DNA of 64,000 bases from Lentzea cavernae (lineage in GTDB: Bacteria > Actinomycetota > Actinomycetes > Mycobacteriales > Pseudonocardiaceae): assembly GCF_014653695.1 (NCBI RefSeq), contig NZ_BNAR01000015.1, forward strand, positions 1-64,000. Reading direction: 5' to 3'. Below, piece by piece: positions 36,583 to 44,899 of the stretch. Numbering within the stretch: position 1 is the stretch's first letter; every line of letters starts with the position of its first letter. The notes under the pieces were generated by a model that had not been told where the DNA came from, searched no databases, and was given only the letters and a program-made list of their open reading frames with translations. The position numbers and the translations under genes are program-made.

Positions 36583-37419
36583 AGCGGCCGCCTGGATCAC
36601 CTTGCTGAACCGCGACGCGGCATCCTCGGTCGTCAGCTTGAAGCCCAGCGACGGCTCGGTCAGCTCCAGTTCGAGCAGCAGCGGTTCACCGTCGGGACCT
36701 TCGACGACGTCCACACGGGCGTAGAGGAAGTCGCTGCGCCGCAACGACAACAGCGACGCGGCCTCGTCGAGCACCTGGTTCGCCAGCTCGAGCTGCAGCG
36801 AGGACGGCTCGATGCTGCCCAGCCGTTCCTCGACGTAGAGGCCGGACTCCGCCTCGGCGAGGCCCTGCGCCAGCATCGGTCCCTTGTGGAACGAGTGGGA
36901 GTACTCGCCGGCGAAGAAGACGAGTGCCGTCTCGCCGTGGGCGTCCACACTGGACTGGTACGGCTGCACCAACGCCTTCACGCCCAACGCGGAGAGGTGT
37001 GCGCGGGCCTCGGCGTGGTCGGTGAACCGGCCCGCACCGCGCGATCCCGCGCCCACGGCGGGCTTCACGACGAACTCGCCGCCGGGGAAGGCGGGCTCCT
37101 CCCCCGGCAGCACCACGGTGGTGGGCACCACGGCGACACCGCGCGACGCGAGCTCGGCCATGTAGGACTTGTCGATGTTCCAGCGGACCACCGGAAGCGG
37201 GTTCGCGAGCGCGGGCACGGTGGAGCACCACGTCAGGAACTCGTCCAGGTGGTCGGGGTAGTCCCAGGTGGTGCGCAGGACCACGAGGTCGGCCTCGACC
37301 TCACTGCCCCACGGCTGCCAGACGACGTCGACGCCGTCGCGCGTCAAAGCGGCCACGAGTGCTTCCTCGTCGCCGTCTCCGTTCGGCAGCCGCGAGCAGG
37401 AGGCGAGCACGACCTTCAT
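36571..37419 (-). CDS. ATP-grasp domain protein
   Basis: A 282-residue protein of the ATP-grasp fold, which forms acid-amine or similar bonds with ATP. Marks are VLRTTWDYPDHLDEFL, RWNIDKSYM, GGEFVVKPAVGAGSRGAG (lysine and glycine-rich loop, shown in part) and YARVDVVEGPDGEPLLLELELTEP with the metal-binding glutamates. Similar stand-alone proteins are annotated as possible glutathione synthetase-like. The substrate is unknown. ATG 37419 overlaps the upstream gene stop (ATGA). The end overlaps the MocR gene tail by 12 bases (convergent). Confidence 0.87.
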   Translation of the reverse strand: MKVVLASCSRLPNGDGDEEALVAALTRDGVDVVWQPWGSEVEADLVVLRTTWDYPDHLDEFLTWCSTVPALANPLPVVRWNIDKSYMAELASRGVAVVPTTVVLPGEEPAFPGGEFVVKPAVGAGSRGAGRFTDHAEARAHLSALGVKALVQPYQSSVDAHGETALVFFAGEYSHSFHKGPMLAQGLAEAESGLYVEERLGSIEPSSLQLELANQVLDEAASLLSLRRSDFLYARVDVVEGPDGEPLLLELELTEPSLGFKLTTEDAASRFSKVIQAAASGV

Positions 37420-37706
37420 GACTGCATCTTGGCCATCTTGCGGCGGTGGGCGGGGCCGATCTTGGTCGCGCCGGTGGTCTCGCGGTCCCACTCGGCCTGC
37501 TCGACGCCGTCGGAGGCCTCGACGGCGCTGGTGGCGGACTCGACGTCCTTCGCCATCACGTCCCCCATGGCGCCGTCCGCGCCGACCAGCACGATCCGCG
37601 CGCCGGCGCGGCCGATCGGCTCGACCACGGCCCTGACCGCCGTGCCCGGCTTGCCGTGGGCCTTCACGAACTCGGCGATGCGCTTCTGAATGGTTTGATC
37701 AGACAC
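37416..37706 (-). CDS. Small conserved-looking hypothetical protein (96 aa)
   Basis: A 96-residue soluble protein I do not recognise. It is basic at the C-terminus (HRRKMAKMQS) and has alternating hydrophobic strands in the middle (ARIVLVGADGAMGDVM). The GTG at 37706 lies where RNA should start from the -10 box TACAGT (37718-37713), so it looks leaderless. It is translationally coupled to the ATP-grasp gene, so the two probably serve one process. Confidence 0.75.
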   Translation of the reverse strand: MSDQTIQKRIAEFVKAHGKPGTAVRAVVEPIGRAGARIVLVGADGAMGDVMAKDVESATSAVEASDGVEQAEWDRETTGATKIGPAHRRKMAKMQS

Positions 37707-37742
37707 CCCCACACTGTAAAACCAGCGGGTAACTTCAGCCGG
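37707..37742. promoter_or_regulatory. 36-bp divergent leaderless promoter pair
   Basis: Only 36 bases separate two divergent start codons. On the minus strand TACAGT (37718-37713) is 6 bases before GTG 37706; on the plus strand TAACTT (37730-37735) is 7 bases before GTG 37743. Each -35 region must lie on or behind the other gene's -10, so both polymerases would compete. Confidence 0.55.
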
Positions 37743-39329
37743 GTGACCACCGACACGCTGACGTCGTTCCTCTCGTGGTACTTCGACCACCATCCCGCGC
37801 ACGCCGCGGGAGTCGGCTCGCTCGACCACCACTCGACGTTCGGGGACTTCTCCGCGGCGGCGTTCGAGCAGCGGACCAGGGAGAAGGGGACCTGGCTCGC
37901 GCGGCTGGAGGCGTTGCCGAGGTCGGTGGACCGCGACCTCGCCGTGTCGGTGCTGCGCGGGGCGTCGGCGATGGAGGCGTGGCCCGGCTGGCGGCGTGAC
38001 CCGCACGAGTACTCCGGGATGATCTTCTTCGGGCTCCTGGGGCCGTTCCTGCACCGGTTGCTGCCCGAGGCCGACCTCGTCACCTCGGCCGTCGCCAAGC
38101 TGCGCGAGGTGCCGTCGGTCCTCGCGGCCGCGGAGGCGAACCTCGACGCGTCCCTGACGTCGTCGCTGGTCGTGCTGCGCACGCTCGGCCAGGTGCGGAC
38201 GGGGCGCTCGTTCCTGCTGGACCAGCTGCCGCTGCAGGTGTCGACGCCCGAGCGGCGCGCGACGCTGGTCGCGGCCGCCGGACCGGCGGCGGACGCGTTC
38301 GACCGGCACGCGGTGTTCCTCGAGGACCTGGCGCTCAGGGCGTCAGGTGACTGGCGGATGGGCGAGAAGCTCTACTCCAGCATGTTGCAGGACAAGGAGC
38401 TCCTCGGCTACGGCGCACCGGAGCTGCACCAGCGCGGGCAGGACGCCTACGCCTCGCTGGAGGCCGAACTGGTCGAGCTCGCGGGCTCGCCGGACTGGCG
38501 TTCGGTGATGAGCTCGCTGCAGGACGACCACCCACCGACGATGGAGGCGATGCGGGCGGAGTACGAGGCGGAGACCTCACGAGCGCGCGCGGCGCTGATC
38601 GAGCACTCGCTCGTGACGATGCCCGAGGGCGAGGACTGCCAGGTCGTGTCGTCGCCACCGTTCCAGCGGGCGCTCATGTCCGTGGCGAGCTACCTCGGGC
38701 CACCCCCGTTGACCTCGAAGCGGACCGGCTACTTCTTCGTGCCGTTCACGCCCGACGGCGCGTCGGACGAGCAGGTCGCGCAACGCCTGCGCACCAACGC
38801 GCGCTCGCAGCTGCCGACGATCTCGGTGCACGAGGCCTACCCCGGCCACCACTGGCACTCGGCGTGGCTGGCGGCGCAGGGCCCGGCGCACCCGCTGCGC
38901 AAGGTGTTCCGGACGTCGTACTTCTCCGAGGGCTGGGCGCTGTACTCGGAGAAGCTGCTGCGCTCGGTCGGTTACTACCAGACCAAGGGCGCCCTGATGG
39001 GACACGTCGAGGCACGGCTGTTCCGGGCGGCGCGGATGATCGTCGACACGGCGTTGCACTGCGGCGACATGACTCCGCCCGAGGCCGAGGAGTTCATGGT
39101 GGCGCGCACGGCTTTGACGCCGGGCACGGCCGCGGGCGAGGTCAAGCGGTACTGCGCGTGGCCGACGCAGGCGCCGTCGTACCTGACGGGCGCGTTGGAG
39201 ATCGACCTGATCCGCGACGAGTACCTGGCCGCGGAGCTGGGGTCGTTGCGCGACTTCCACGACAGGATCGCGGGGTCCGGCGCGCTGCCGCTGGGGCTCG
39301 CGCGCCGGGTCGCCCTCGGCGAGGACTAG
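37743..39329 (+). CDS. DUF885 family protein, probable metal-dependent peptidase
   Basis: A 528-residue DUF885 protein. The family motif HEAYPGHH lies at residues 363-370, and a second conserved part, FRTSYFSEGWALYSEKL, provides the glutamate expected of a zinc site. The architecture resembles M3-type peptidases but activity is unproven for most members. GTG 37743 is 7 bases behind a -10 box and appears leaderless. No signal peptide, so it should be cytoplasmic. The stop is 13 bases from the converging glucanase-like gene. Confidence 0.88.
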   Translation: MTTDTLTSFLSWYFDHHPAHAAGVGSLDHHSTFGDFSAAAFEQRTREKGTWLARLEALPRSVDRDLAVSVLRGASAMEAWPGWRRDPHEYSGMIFFGLLGPFLHRLLPEADLVTSAVAKLREVPSVLAAAEANLDASLTSSLVVLRTLGQVRTGRSFLLDQLPLQVSTPERRATLVAAAGPAADAFDRHAVFLEDLALRASGDWRMGEKLYSSMLQDKELLGYGAPELHQRGQDAYASLEAELVELAGSPDWRSVMSSLQDDHPPTMEAMRAEYEAETSRARAALIEHSLVTMPEGEDCQVVSSPPFQRALMSVASYLGPPPLTSKRTGYFFVPFTPDGASDEQVAQRLRTNARSQLPTISVHEAYPGHHWHSAWLAAQGPAHPLRKVFRTSYFSEGWALYSEKLLRSVGYYQTKGALMGHVEARLFRAARMIVDTALHCGDMTPPEAEEFMVARTALTPGTAAGEVKRYCAWPTQAPSYLTGALEIDLIRDEYLAAELGSLRDFHDRIAGSGALPLGLARRVALGED

Positions 39330-39342
39330 GCGCAGGACAGCA

Positions 39343-40131
39343 CTAGGCGGCCCTGTAAGCGTTTCCCGCCGCCGTCAGCGCGGTGCCGGTGGACAGTCCC
39401 GTGGGGCTGGTCTTCGTGGACAGGGTGAACCACGAGTACCGCTCCACGAAGGACAGTCCGTCGAGCATCCGCGTCGACGCGGTGATGAACGCCGTCTGCT
39501 GTTGCTGGCTCGGGTAGACGGCGCGGCCGGAGCGCCAGTCGATCAACGCGTACTCCGTGAGCCAGATCGGCTTCTTGTAACGGTTGTAGACGTTGCGCAG
39601 GTACGACTCCAGGTGTCCCGTGGCGGCCGCGGAGAAGTCCTGGCCGTACCAGTGGATCGGGATGAAGTCGACGCGCAGGTTGCGCGCCTTCGCCCCCGCC
39701 ATGAACCGGTCGAGCCAGCCGCCCGCGACGTCCCCGCCGAACGCGACGCCGGGCGCGCCGAGCCTCAGCCCGGTGTTCTGCAGGCGTGGCCAGAGGTCGA
39801 GCGCGCGTTCGACCGTCATGTTCGCCTGGCCGGCCATGTCGGGTTCGTTGAACCCGAGCAGCTGCCTGCCGTTGGCCTTCGCCGTGTTCAGGTCGGCGTC
39901 GTTGACGTTGCCCGCGCCCCAGATCATGGGGACGAACTCCGCGTTGCTCTGAATCCCCCGGCGGTCCACGGCCCAGGTCCAGTACCAGCGGGCGTCGAGG
40001 GCGGTCATGGCCGCGCCGGCCGGGCCGGGGTCGTCGGCCGCGTTCACGCCCTTCTTGGCGGACGCGGCATGGGATGGAAGCGCTCCCATGAGAAGCAGAC
40101 ATGCGATCAGCAGCAGGGTTGTTTTTCGCAT
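39343..40131 (-). CDS. Secreted GH128-like glycoside hydrolase
   Basis: A 262-residue secreted protein with a signal peptide (MRKTTLLLIACLLLMGALPS, cleavage near AHA-AS at residues 22-24). The rest is a TIM-barrel of the Glyco_hydro_cc type, including beta-1,3-glucanases of family GH128. Family marks are YWTWAVD, FVPMIWG, LLGFNEPDMAGQ (catalytic glutamate), IPIHWYG and IWLTEYAL (second glutamate). Both catalytic glutamates are present. Likely role: degrading beta-1,3-glucan of fungi or plants outside the cell. Monocistronic. Confidence 0.9.
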   Translation of the reverse strand: MRKTTLLLIACLLLMGALPSHAASAKKGVNAADDPGPAGAAMTALDARWYWTWAVDRRGIQSNAEFVPMIWGAGNVNDADLNTAKANGRQLLGFNEPDMAGQANMTVERALDLWPRLQNTGLRLGAPGVAFGGDVAGGWLDRFMAGAKARNLRVDFIPIHWYGQDFSAAATGHLESYLRNVYNRYKKPIWLTEYALIDWRSGRAVYPSQQQQTAFITASTRMLDGLSFVERYSWFTLSTKTSPTGLSTGTALTAAGNAYRAA

Positions 40132-40316
40132 GGAACGGTCTTACCAGTGCCGTGTGTCCCCCGTCACCACACGAGCACTGAGAGTGCGGAAAGACGTGCC
40201 GAGCGAGACGGGCCGATCACGACCATGCTGGGGCCGCGGCGGATCCCAGCCGCTGGGAACGGGAAGATCGGGGCCGCGGCCCGGGTTGTGCGGGTCGAGT
40301 CGATCGAGGAGGACAG

Positions 40317-41258
40317 ATGCCCAAGGCAGTGGTGGTGCGTTCGGCCGGTGGTCCGGAGGTGCTGGAGCACACCGACGTGCCGCCGCCCGTGCCCGGAGAC
40401 GGCGAGCTGCTGGTGAAGGTGGCCGCGGCGGGCGTCAACTACATCGACACCTACCAGCGCAGCGGTCAGTACCAGATCCCGCTGCCGGCCACCCTGGGGC
40501 TCGAGGGCGCAGGCGAGGTCGTCGTCAGCAACTCCCCCGAGTTCGCCGTCGGCGACAAGGTCGGCTGGATGGGCGTGCTGGGCAGCTACGCGTCCGAGGT
40601 CGTCGTGCCCGCGTCGGCCGCGGTCCGGGTGCCGGACGGGCTGGACGTCGAACTCGCCGCGGCCTCGTTGCTGCAGGGCATCACCGCGCACTACCTGACC
40701 CACTCGACGCACGTCGTGAAGGAGGGCGACCGGGTGCTGGTGCACGCGGCGGCCGGTGGTGTCGGGTTGCTGCTGACGCAGTGGGCGAAGTCCAAGGGCG
40801 CCACGGTCGTCGCGACGGTGTCGACGGACGAGAAGGAGGCGCTGGCCCGCGAGGCCGGGGCCGACCAGGTGCTGCGGTACGGGGACTTCGCCTCGCAGAT
40901 CGAGAAGGTCGACGTCGTGTACGACGGCGTCGGCGCGGACACGTTCGACCAGTCGCTGGCCTCGCTGAAGCCGCGCGGTCTGCTGGCGCTGTTCGGTGCG
41001 TCGTCCGGGCCGGTGCCGCCGGTCGACCCCCAGCGGCTCAACGCGGCCGGGTCGGTGTTCCTCACGCGCCCGTCGACCGGGTTCTACCTGCTCGACCGCG
41101 CGGAGCTCGAGTGGCGTGCGGGCGACCTGTTCTCCGCGATCGCGTCCGGTGAGCTGAACATCCGGATCGGCGGCCGCTACGAGCTGGAGGAGGCTGCGCA
41201 GGCGCACACCGACCTGCAGTCGCGCAGGACGACCGGCAAGCTGCTGCTCCTGCCGTGA
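40317..41258 (+). CDS. qor: NADPH quinone oxidoreductase, zeta-crystallin type
   Basis: A 313-residue zinc-independent medium-chain oxidoreductase that reduces quinones. PGDGELLVKVAAAGVNYIDTYQRSG (in part AGVNYIDTYQRSGQY) is typical of quinone reductases, and the cofactor motif is AAAGGVGLLL. GAGGAGGA lies 5 bases before ATG 40317. The same gene is found between ctaA and ctaB in mycobacteria, so it belongs to the conserved backbone. It ends in a perfect 19-bp stem terminator shared with the opposite FKBP gene. Confidence 0.93.
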   Translation: MPKAVVVRSAGGPEVLEHTDVPPPVPGDGELLVKVAAAGVNYIDTYQRSGQYQIPLPATLGLEGAGEVVVSNSPEFAVGDKVGWMGVLGSYASEVVVPASAAVRVPDGLDVELAAASLLQGITAHYLTHSTHVVKEGDRVLVHAAAGGVGLLLTQWAKSKGATVVATVSTDEKEALAREAGADQVLRYGDFASQIEKVDVVYDGVGADTFDQSLASLKPRGLLALFGASSGPVPPVDPQRLNAAGSVFLTRPSTGFYLLDRAELEWRAGDLFSAIASGELNIRIGGRYELEEAAQAHTDLQSRRTTGKLLLLP

Positions 41259-41263
41259 GCGGA

Positions 41264-41303
41264 CGACGAAGGCCCCGACCGGTGCCGGTCGGGGCCTTCG
41301 TCG
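41264..41303. terminator. Bidirectional terminator, 19-bp perfect stem
   Basis: Arms 41264-41282 and 41285-41303 are exact reverse complements, leaving a very tight loop. The hairpin lies between the converging qor (stop 41258) and FKBP (stop 41310) genes and can stop both. Confidence 0.85.
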
Positions 41304-41309
41304 CGAGGA

Positions 41310-41837
41310 TCAGGCGGGGGTGACCTTCACGCCGTCGATGACGAAGACGAGCGTCTCGTTCGCCTTGATGCCCTGACCGCCCTTGCCGTAGCCCTTGGCG
41401 GGCGGCACCACCAGCAGGCGGCGGCCCTTCTCCTTGAGCCCGACGATGCCCTCGTTCCAGCCGTCGATGACCGGCGCCTGGCCGACGTTCTCAACGTCGA
41501 ACGGCGCACCGCGCTCGAAGGAGCTGTCGAGGATCTTCTTGTCGGAGAACGTCGTGAGCTGGTAGTTGACCGAGGCCGTCGTGCCCGCCTTCACCTCGGC
41601 GCCGGTGCCGGGCACCAGGTCCTTGACGAGGAGCTCGTCGGTGGGCTTGCAGGACGGGATCTCGACCTTGGGCGCAGCGCCGAAGTCGCCGCTGACCTTG
41701 AAGTCGTCGATCTTGCAGGGGTTCGTCGGCGTGGCGGTCGACGACCCGCCCGCCGAGGGCTGGGCCGAGCCGGCGCAGCCGCTGAGGCCGGCGGCCGCCG
41801 CGAGCGCGACAGAAGCGATGAGCAGGACGTTACGCAT
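41310..41837 (-). CDS. FKBP-type peptidyl-prolyl isomerase lipoprotein
   Basis: A 175-residue lipoprotein. A signal sequence ends in the lipobox LSGC (Cys 21), followed by a serine/threonine linker and an FKBP domain from about residue 65. Typical parts are VKAGTTASVNYQLTTF, SSFERGAPFDVE, VIDGWNEGIVGLKEKGRRLLVVPPAKGYG (in part IDGWNEGIVGLKEKGRR) and LVFVIDGVKV. It should fold exported proteins on the outer face of the membrane. ATG 41837. Monocistronic. Confidence 0.93.
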   Translation of the reverse strand: MRNVLLIASVALAAAAGLSGCAGSAQPSAGGSSTATPTNPCKIDDFKVSGDFGAAPKVEIPSCKPTDELLVKDLVPGTGAEVKAGTTASVNYQLTTFSDKKILDSSFERGAPFDVENVGQAPVIDGWNEGIVGLKEKGRRLLVVPPAKGYGKGGQGIKANETLVFVIDGVKVTPA

Positions 41838-42211
41838 GGTGGGTGAGCGTATTCGGACGGGTGTGAGCGGCGTGTAGCAGGCCGCGCCACCTCGTCTGGA
41901 CCGCTCCGCCCGGCGGCCCAGCGCCGTGGAGGGCCGAGCGGGCTAAAACACGCGTGATGGGTGCGTTCGGGTGGGTGGGTCACCCTCATCCGACTCGTCG
42001 AGCGGCGGTGGCGACAGGGCGTCACCAACGCGCACGAGTGCGGACCGGCGACTGGGCCCAAGGGCGGTTATTCCGGTTCTGGATATCGCACGAATAGCAG
42101 CTTCCTTATCTTTTGACCGACGCGTACAGTAACTCCGCGCACATGATCGGACACCGAGAGCATTCGTCCGTTCGGGTAGCGACCAATCTGGTGACCCAGG
42201 AGGTGGAACAC
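41838..42211. other. 374-bp intergenic region
   Basis: The spacer between the FKBP gene and the divergent membrane-protein gene contains no convincing gene. TACAGT near 42126 and TTGACC near 42114 resemble promoter boxes but are too close to each other to form a pair. The DNA from 42060 to 42130 is locally AT-richer, as expected for a promoter region. Confidence 0.45.
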
Positions 42212-43216
42212 GTGTCCGCGGAGGCCGGAGGCATCCGCAGCAACCTGATCAGTGAGTTGTTCTGGACTCGGACCGGGTTGCTCCTCCTCATACTCGTCGT
42301 GACGTCGGGTGCGTCGCTGGCCATTTCCAGTCAAATGGATTCCGGGGCAGCGAGAAACCTGCTGACAGCGTTGGGGACGGGCACGCTCATTTCGGCGGTG
42401 GTCAGCTTCACGCAGACGCTGATCACGTCGAAAGCCGCGCAGAAAGCACTTCTCGCGCCGGTGATCGAGGAGAGCCGCAAGGCCCTGCGGGAGCTCACCC
42501 AGGAGTACCGGGCGCTCGACCGCGAGTTCTTCCCCAGTCACGTGTTCGAGCCGACGGCCAAGCCGGACCCGATGTTCAACCAGCTGATGATGCAGGACCT
42601 GGAGCGGACGCGGCTGTACTGCTTCCGCGGGTTCGCCGGGCGCTACGCGGCGGGAAGAGTGCTGCTCAGCCAGACGGAGTGCGAGCTCAGGGCCGTGCTG
42701 GCCGACCCGCGCGACGACAACGCGATCAGCGGCCGGGCGCGGTACCTGCTGCGCAACGAGGGCGCCGACGGCGACTACGACGAGATCCAGCGACAGCTCA
42801 AGGAGCAGATCTCCATAGGGCTCGTCGGGCTCTACGCCGCGCGCAGCCGGTGCACTCGCATCGACGTCACCATCGTTTCGGATCCGCCGCGCGACCGGCT
42901 CGAGTTGTTCGACGACTCCGTGTGGCTCACGCTCTACAGCAACACCGCGGGAGTGCTCAGGCCGTATCCGCGCACGCTCAGGTTCACCGAGAGCTCGTTC
43001 CTTTACGCGATGGAGCGCGCGGAGTTCCTGCGCATCAGCAATTCCAGGGCCGGCTACCACTTCGCCATCACGCCGGCGACGACGCGCGACGACTTCCTGG
43101 CGTTGTTCGAGAAGATCACCGGCGAAGCACTCACCAAAGACGGTTTCGCCGAACTCGAAGCCAAGTTCCACGCATTCCGTCGCGAATTCTCCGCATCCGC
43201 TCAGTTGAGGAGCTGA
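42212..43216 (+). CDS. Membrane-anchored protein of unknown function (334 aa)
   Basis: Two hydrophobic helices near the N-terminus (about residues 18-36 and 45-65) are followed by a helical segment and a soluble domain of about 240 residues starting at KPDPMFNQLMMQ. The soluble part, with LRAVLADPRDDNAISGRARYLL, an alternating beta pattern (RIDVTIVSD) and SVWLTLYSN, recalls phospholipase-D-like or sensor folds without their catalytic motif. That comparison is weak. GTG 42212 is chosen because AGGAGG lies 8 bases upstream; three earlier in-frame starts lack one. First gene of a four-gene run. Confidence 0.75.
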   Translation: MSAEAGGIRSNLISELFWTRTGLLLLILVVTSGASLAISSQMDSGAARNLLTALGTGTLISAVVSFTQTLITSKAAQKALLAPVIEESRKALRELTQEYRALDREFFPSHVFEPTAKPDPMFNQLMMQDLERTRLYCFRGFAGRYAAGRVLLSQTECELRAVLADPRDDNAISGRARYLLRNEGADGDYDEIQRQLKEQISIGLVGLYAARSRCTRIDVTIVSDPPRDRLELFDDSVWLTLYSNTAGVLRPYPRTLRFTESSFLYAMERAEFLRISNSRAGYHFAITPATTRDDFLALFEKITGEALTKDGFAELEAKFHAFRREFSASAQLRS

Positions 43217-43222
43217 TCGATC

Positions 43223-43870
43223 TTGCTAGCCGAGTTCACCGGGTTGTCCGCGCTCGAGGAGCTCGCCGCGCGGGTGAAGCGCGCCGAATTTCCCGTGGTC
43301 GACCACTGGGCCGACGTCGGCACCTGGTTCACCGAGTGGGCGGCCCGGCCCGAGCTGCGCAAAGAACTGCGCGCGCACATCGACGGCCTCTCGCCCCAGG
43401 ACGCGACCTGGGTGATAGCGCACTCCCGCGAGACGACGACGCACTTCGCGTGGTGCCTCAGAGACGAAGCGGACGACCCGTTCACGTTCTGGCTGCACGA
43501 GTACAAACCGCTGGCCGACTGGCGGGCCGGCTACGCCGACTCCGTGCACAACCACCGCTACCACTTCTGCACCACCATCCTGAGCGGCGCCTACCTGCAC
43601 GAACGCTTCGACGCCCGGCTCGGCATCGGCGGACGCACGATCGTCGGCACGGAGCTCACGAACCGCACCCAGTGCACCGAGGGCGCCACGGGCACGATGC
43701 TCGCGCACGAGTTCCACCGCATCCCCCGTGCGGCGGACGGGACCATGACGTTCCTGGTCAAGTCGCGCGCCGTGAACCCGTGGAGCCTGAGCTACGACCC
43801 GGACACCGGCATCAGCCACCGGCACGTGCCCGTCGAGGACAGGTTGGAGGATCTGACGAACCACCTGTGA
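43223..43870 (+). CDS. Cupin-like protein of unknown function (215 aa)
   Basis: A 215-residue soluble protein. HNHRYHFCTTILSGAYLHE and, 40 residues later, HEFHRIP resemble the two histidine motifs of cupins, giving a possible metal site; the arrangement recalls cysteine-dioxygenase-like proteins but no family can be assigned. The TTG start at 43223 has GAGGAG about 10 bases upstream and lies 6 bases after the membrane-protein stop, so it is co-transcribed. Confidence 0.75.
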   Translation: MLAEFTGLSALEELAARVKRAEFPVVDHWADVGTWFTEWAARPELRKELRAHIDGLSPQDATWVIAHSRETTTHFAWCLRDEADDPFTFWLHEYKPLADWRAGYADSVHNHRYHFCTTILSGAYLHERFDARLGIGGRTIVGTELTNRTQCTEGATGTMLAHEFHRIPRAADGTMTFLVKSRAVNPWSLSYDPDTGISHRHVPVEDRLEDLTNHL

Positions 43871-43928
43871 AGCGCCACTGAGGCGCGTGCGACACGCCTA
43901 CCATCAGCCCACCTGGTCGGGAGGGCTG

Positions 43929-44582
43929 ATGATGCGTACGCGCACAAGGATTCCGAGGTCTGCCACAGCGGACGTGGAGCAACGGGTGAAGCGGCTGTGC
44001 GAGGACCTGGCCGCCAAGCTGCAGTTCCACGGCTGGCACCACGTGAGCTTCGTCCGCGACAAGTCCGTGCACTTCGCCGAACGCAACGGCGCCGCACGGG
44101 ACGTCGTGGAGGTCGCGGCACTGGTGCACGACCTCAACTACATGGTCCGCCGCAACTCGCTGCCGACGGACGGGGCGGCGTTGCGCCGGAAGGTCCTCTT
44201 CGTCGCCGGCGTCTCGCAGGGCGACATCGAGTGGATCGAGCAGATCGTCCTCGAGGCCGAGATGCGCACGCGCTCCCGCGACATCTCGCTGGAGGCGCAG
44301 GCGCTGTCCGACGCGGACACGCTGTTCAAGGCGCTGCCGGTCACGCCGGTCGTCCTGGCGCACAAGTACCTGCAGGAGAACGGCATCACCTTGCGCGAAC
44401 TCGCGCACAAGATCGTGGGCGAGCAGGTGGGCAAAGCCGACGAGGGCTACTACTTTTACGACCCGGAGGCCGCCGCGACCTACACCAAGTGGGCCGAGAC
44501 GAACCTCCTGTTGTGGAAGTGCATCGTTGAGTCCCTCGACGACCCGTGCGTCGAGGACCTGCTGACCAAGGTGGCGTTCTGA
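43929..44582 (+). CDS. HD-domain protein, probable phosphohydrolase
   Basis: A 217-residue protein with an HD domain: FHGWHHV (first histidine), AALVHDLNY (HD pair) and LSDADTLFKALP (last aspartate). Such enzymes remove phosphate from nucleotides or cleave cyclic nucleotides. GGGAGGG lies 4 bases before ATG 43929; the next ATG at 43932 has better spacing (7) and may be the true start. Third of a four-gene run with the membrane and cupin-like proteins. Confidence 0.85.
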   Translation: MMRTRTRIPRSATADVEQRVKRLCEDLAAKLQFHGWHHVSFVRDKSVHFAERNGAARDVVEVAALVHDLNYMVRRNSLPTDGAALRRKVLFVAGVSQGDIEWIEQIVLEAEMRTRSRDISLEAQALSDADTLFKALPVTPVVLAHKYLQENGITLRELAHKIVGEQVGKADEGYYFYDPEAAATYTKWAETNLLLWKCIVESLDDPCVEDLLTKVAF

Positions 44583-44899
44583 GCACGTTCTTCGTCGAAA
44601 ACGGCACGGAGTCGGTCGCCGCCGGCGACTACGACCCGCGTGAGGCCGTCGTCGTGTGGCATGAGGTGTTCAACGAGGTGTGGGCACCTCTGCCCGACGA
44701 CAACGTTGTCGCGCTGCCCGAGGCGCTCGTGGCGCAGCTCGTCAAAGCCGATCCGGCGCGGATGCACGATGTCGCGCTCTCGTGGGCGCCTCTCGTCGGC
44801 ATGGGCTTCCACGAGGCGTTCGCGCACCTCAGCGAGTTGTCGCAGCTCGCGCGCACGGCCGTGAGCCGAGCCGGGACGGTCTACCTGGAGATCACCTGA
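44546..44899 (+). CDS. Small hypothetical protein after the HD gene
   Basis: An unrecognised protein of up to 117 residues, acidic, with a helical C-terminal half (FHEAFAHLSELSQLARTAV). Codon bias shows it is real. The start is unclear: GTG 44546 would overlap the HD gene by 37 bases, while a CTG at 44579 would form a CTGA overlap with the HD stop. It is the last gene of the run and overlaps the converging CHAT-like gene by 8 bases. Confidence 0.6.
   Translation: MRRGPADQGGVLSTFFVENGTESVAAGDYDPREAVVVWHEVFNEVWAPLPDDNVVALPEALVAQLVKADPARMHDVALSWAPLVGMGFHEAFAHLSELSQLARTAVSRAGTVYLEIT

Noticed and set aside
40230-40280. Repeated GGGGCCGCGGC upstream of qor
   Set aside because: An 11-base GC-only repeat is expected by chance at this composition; no symmetry or spacing suggests an operator.
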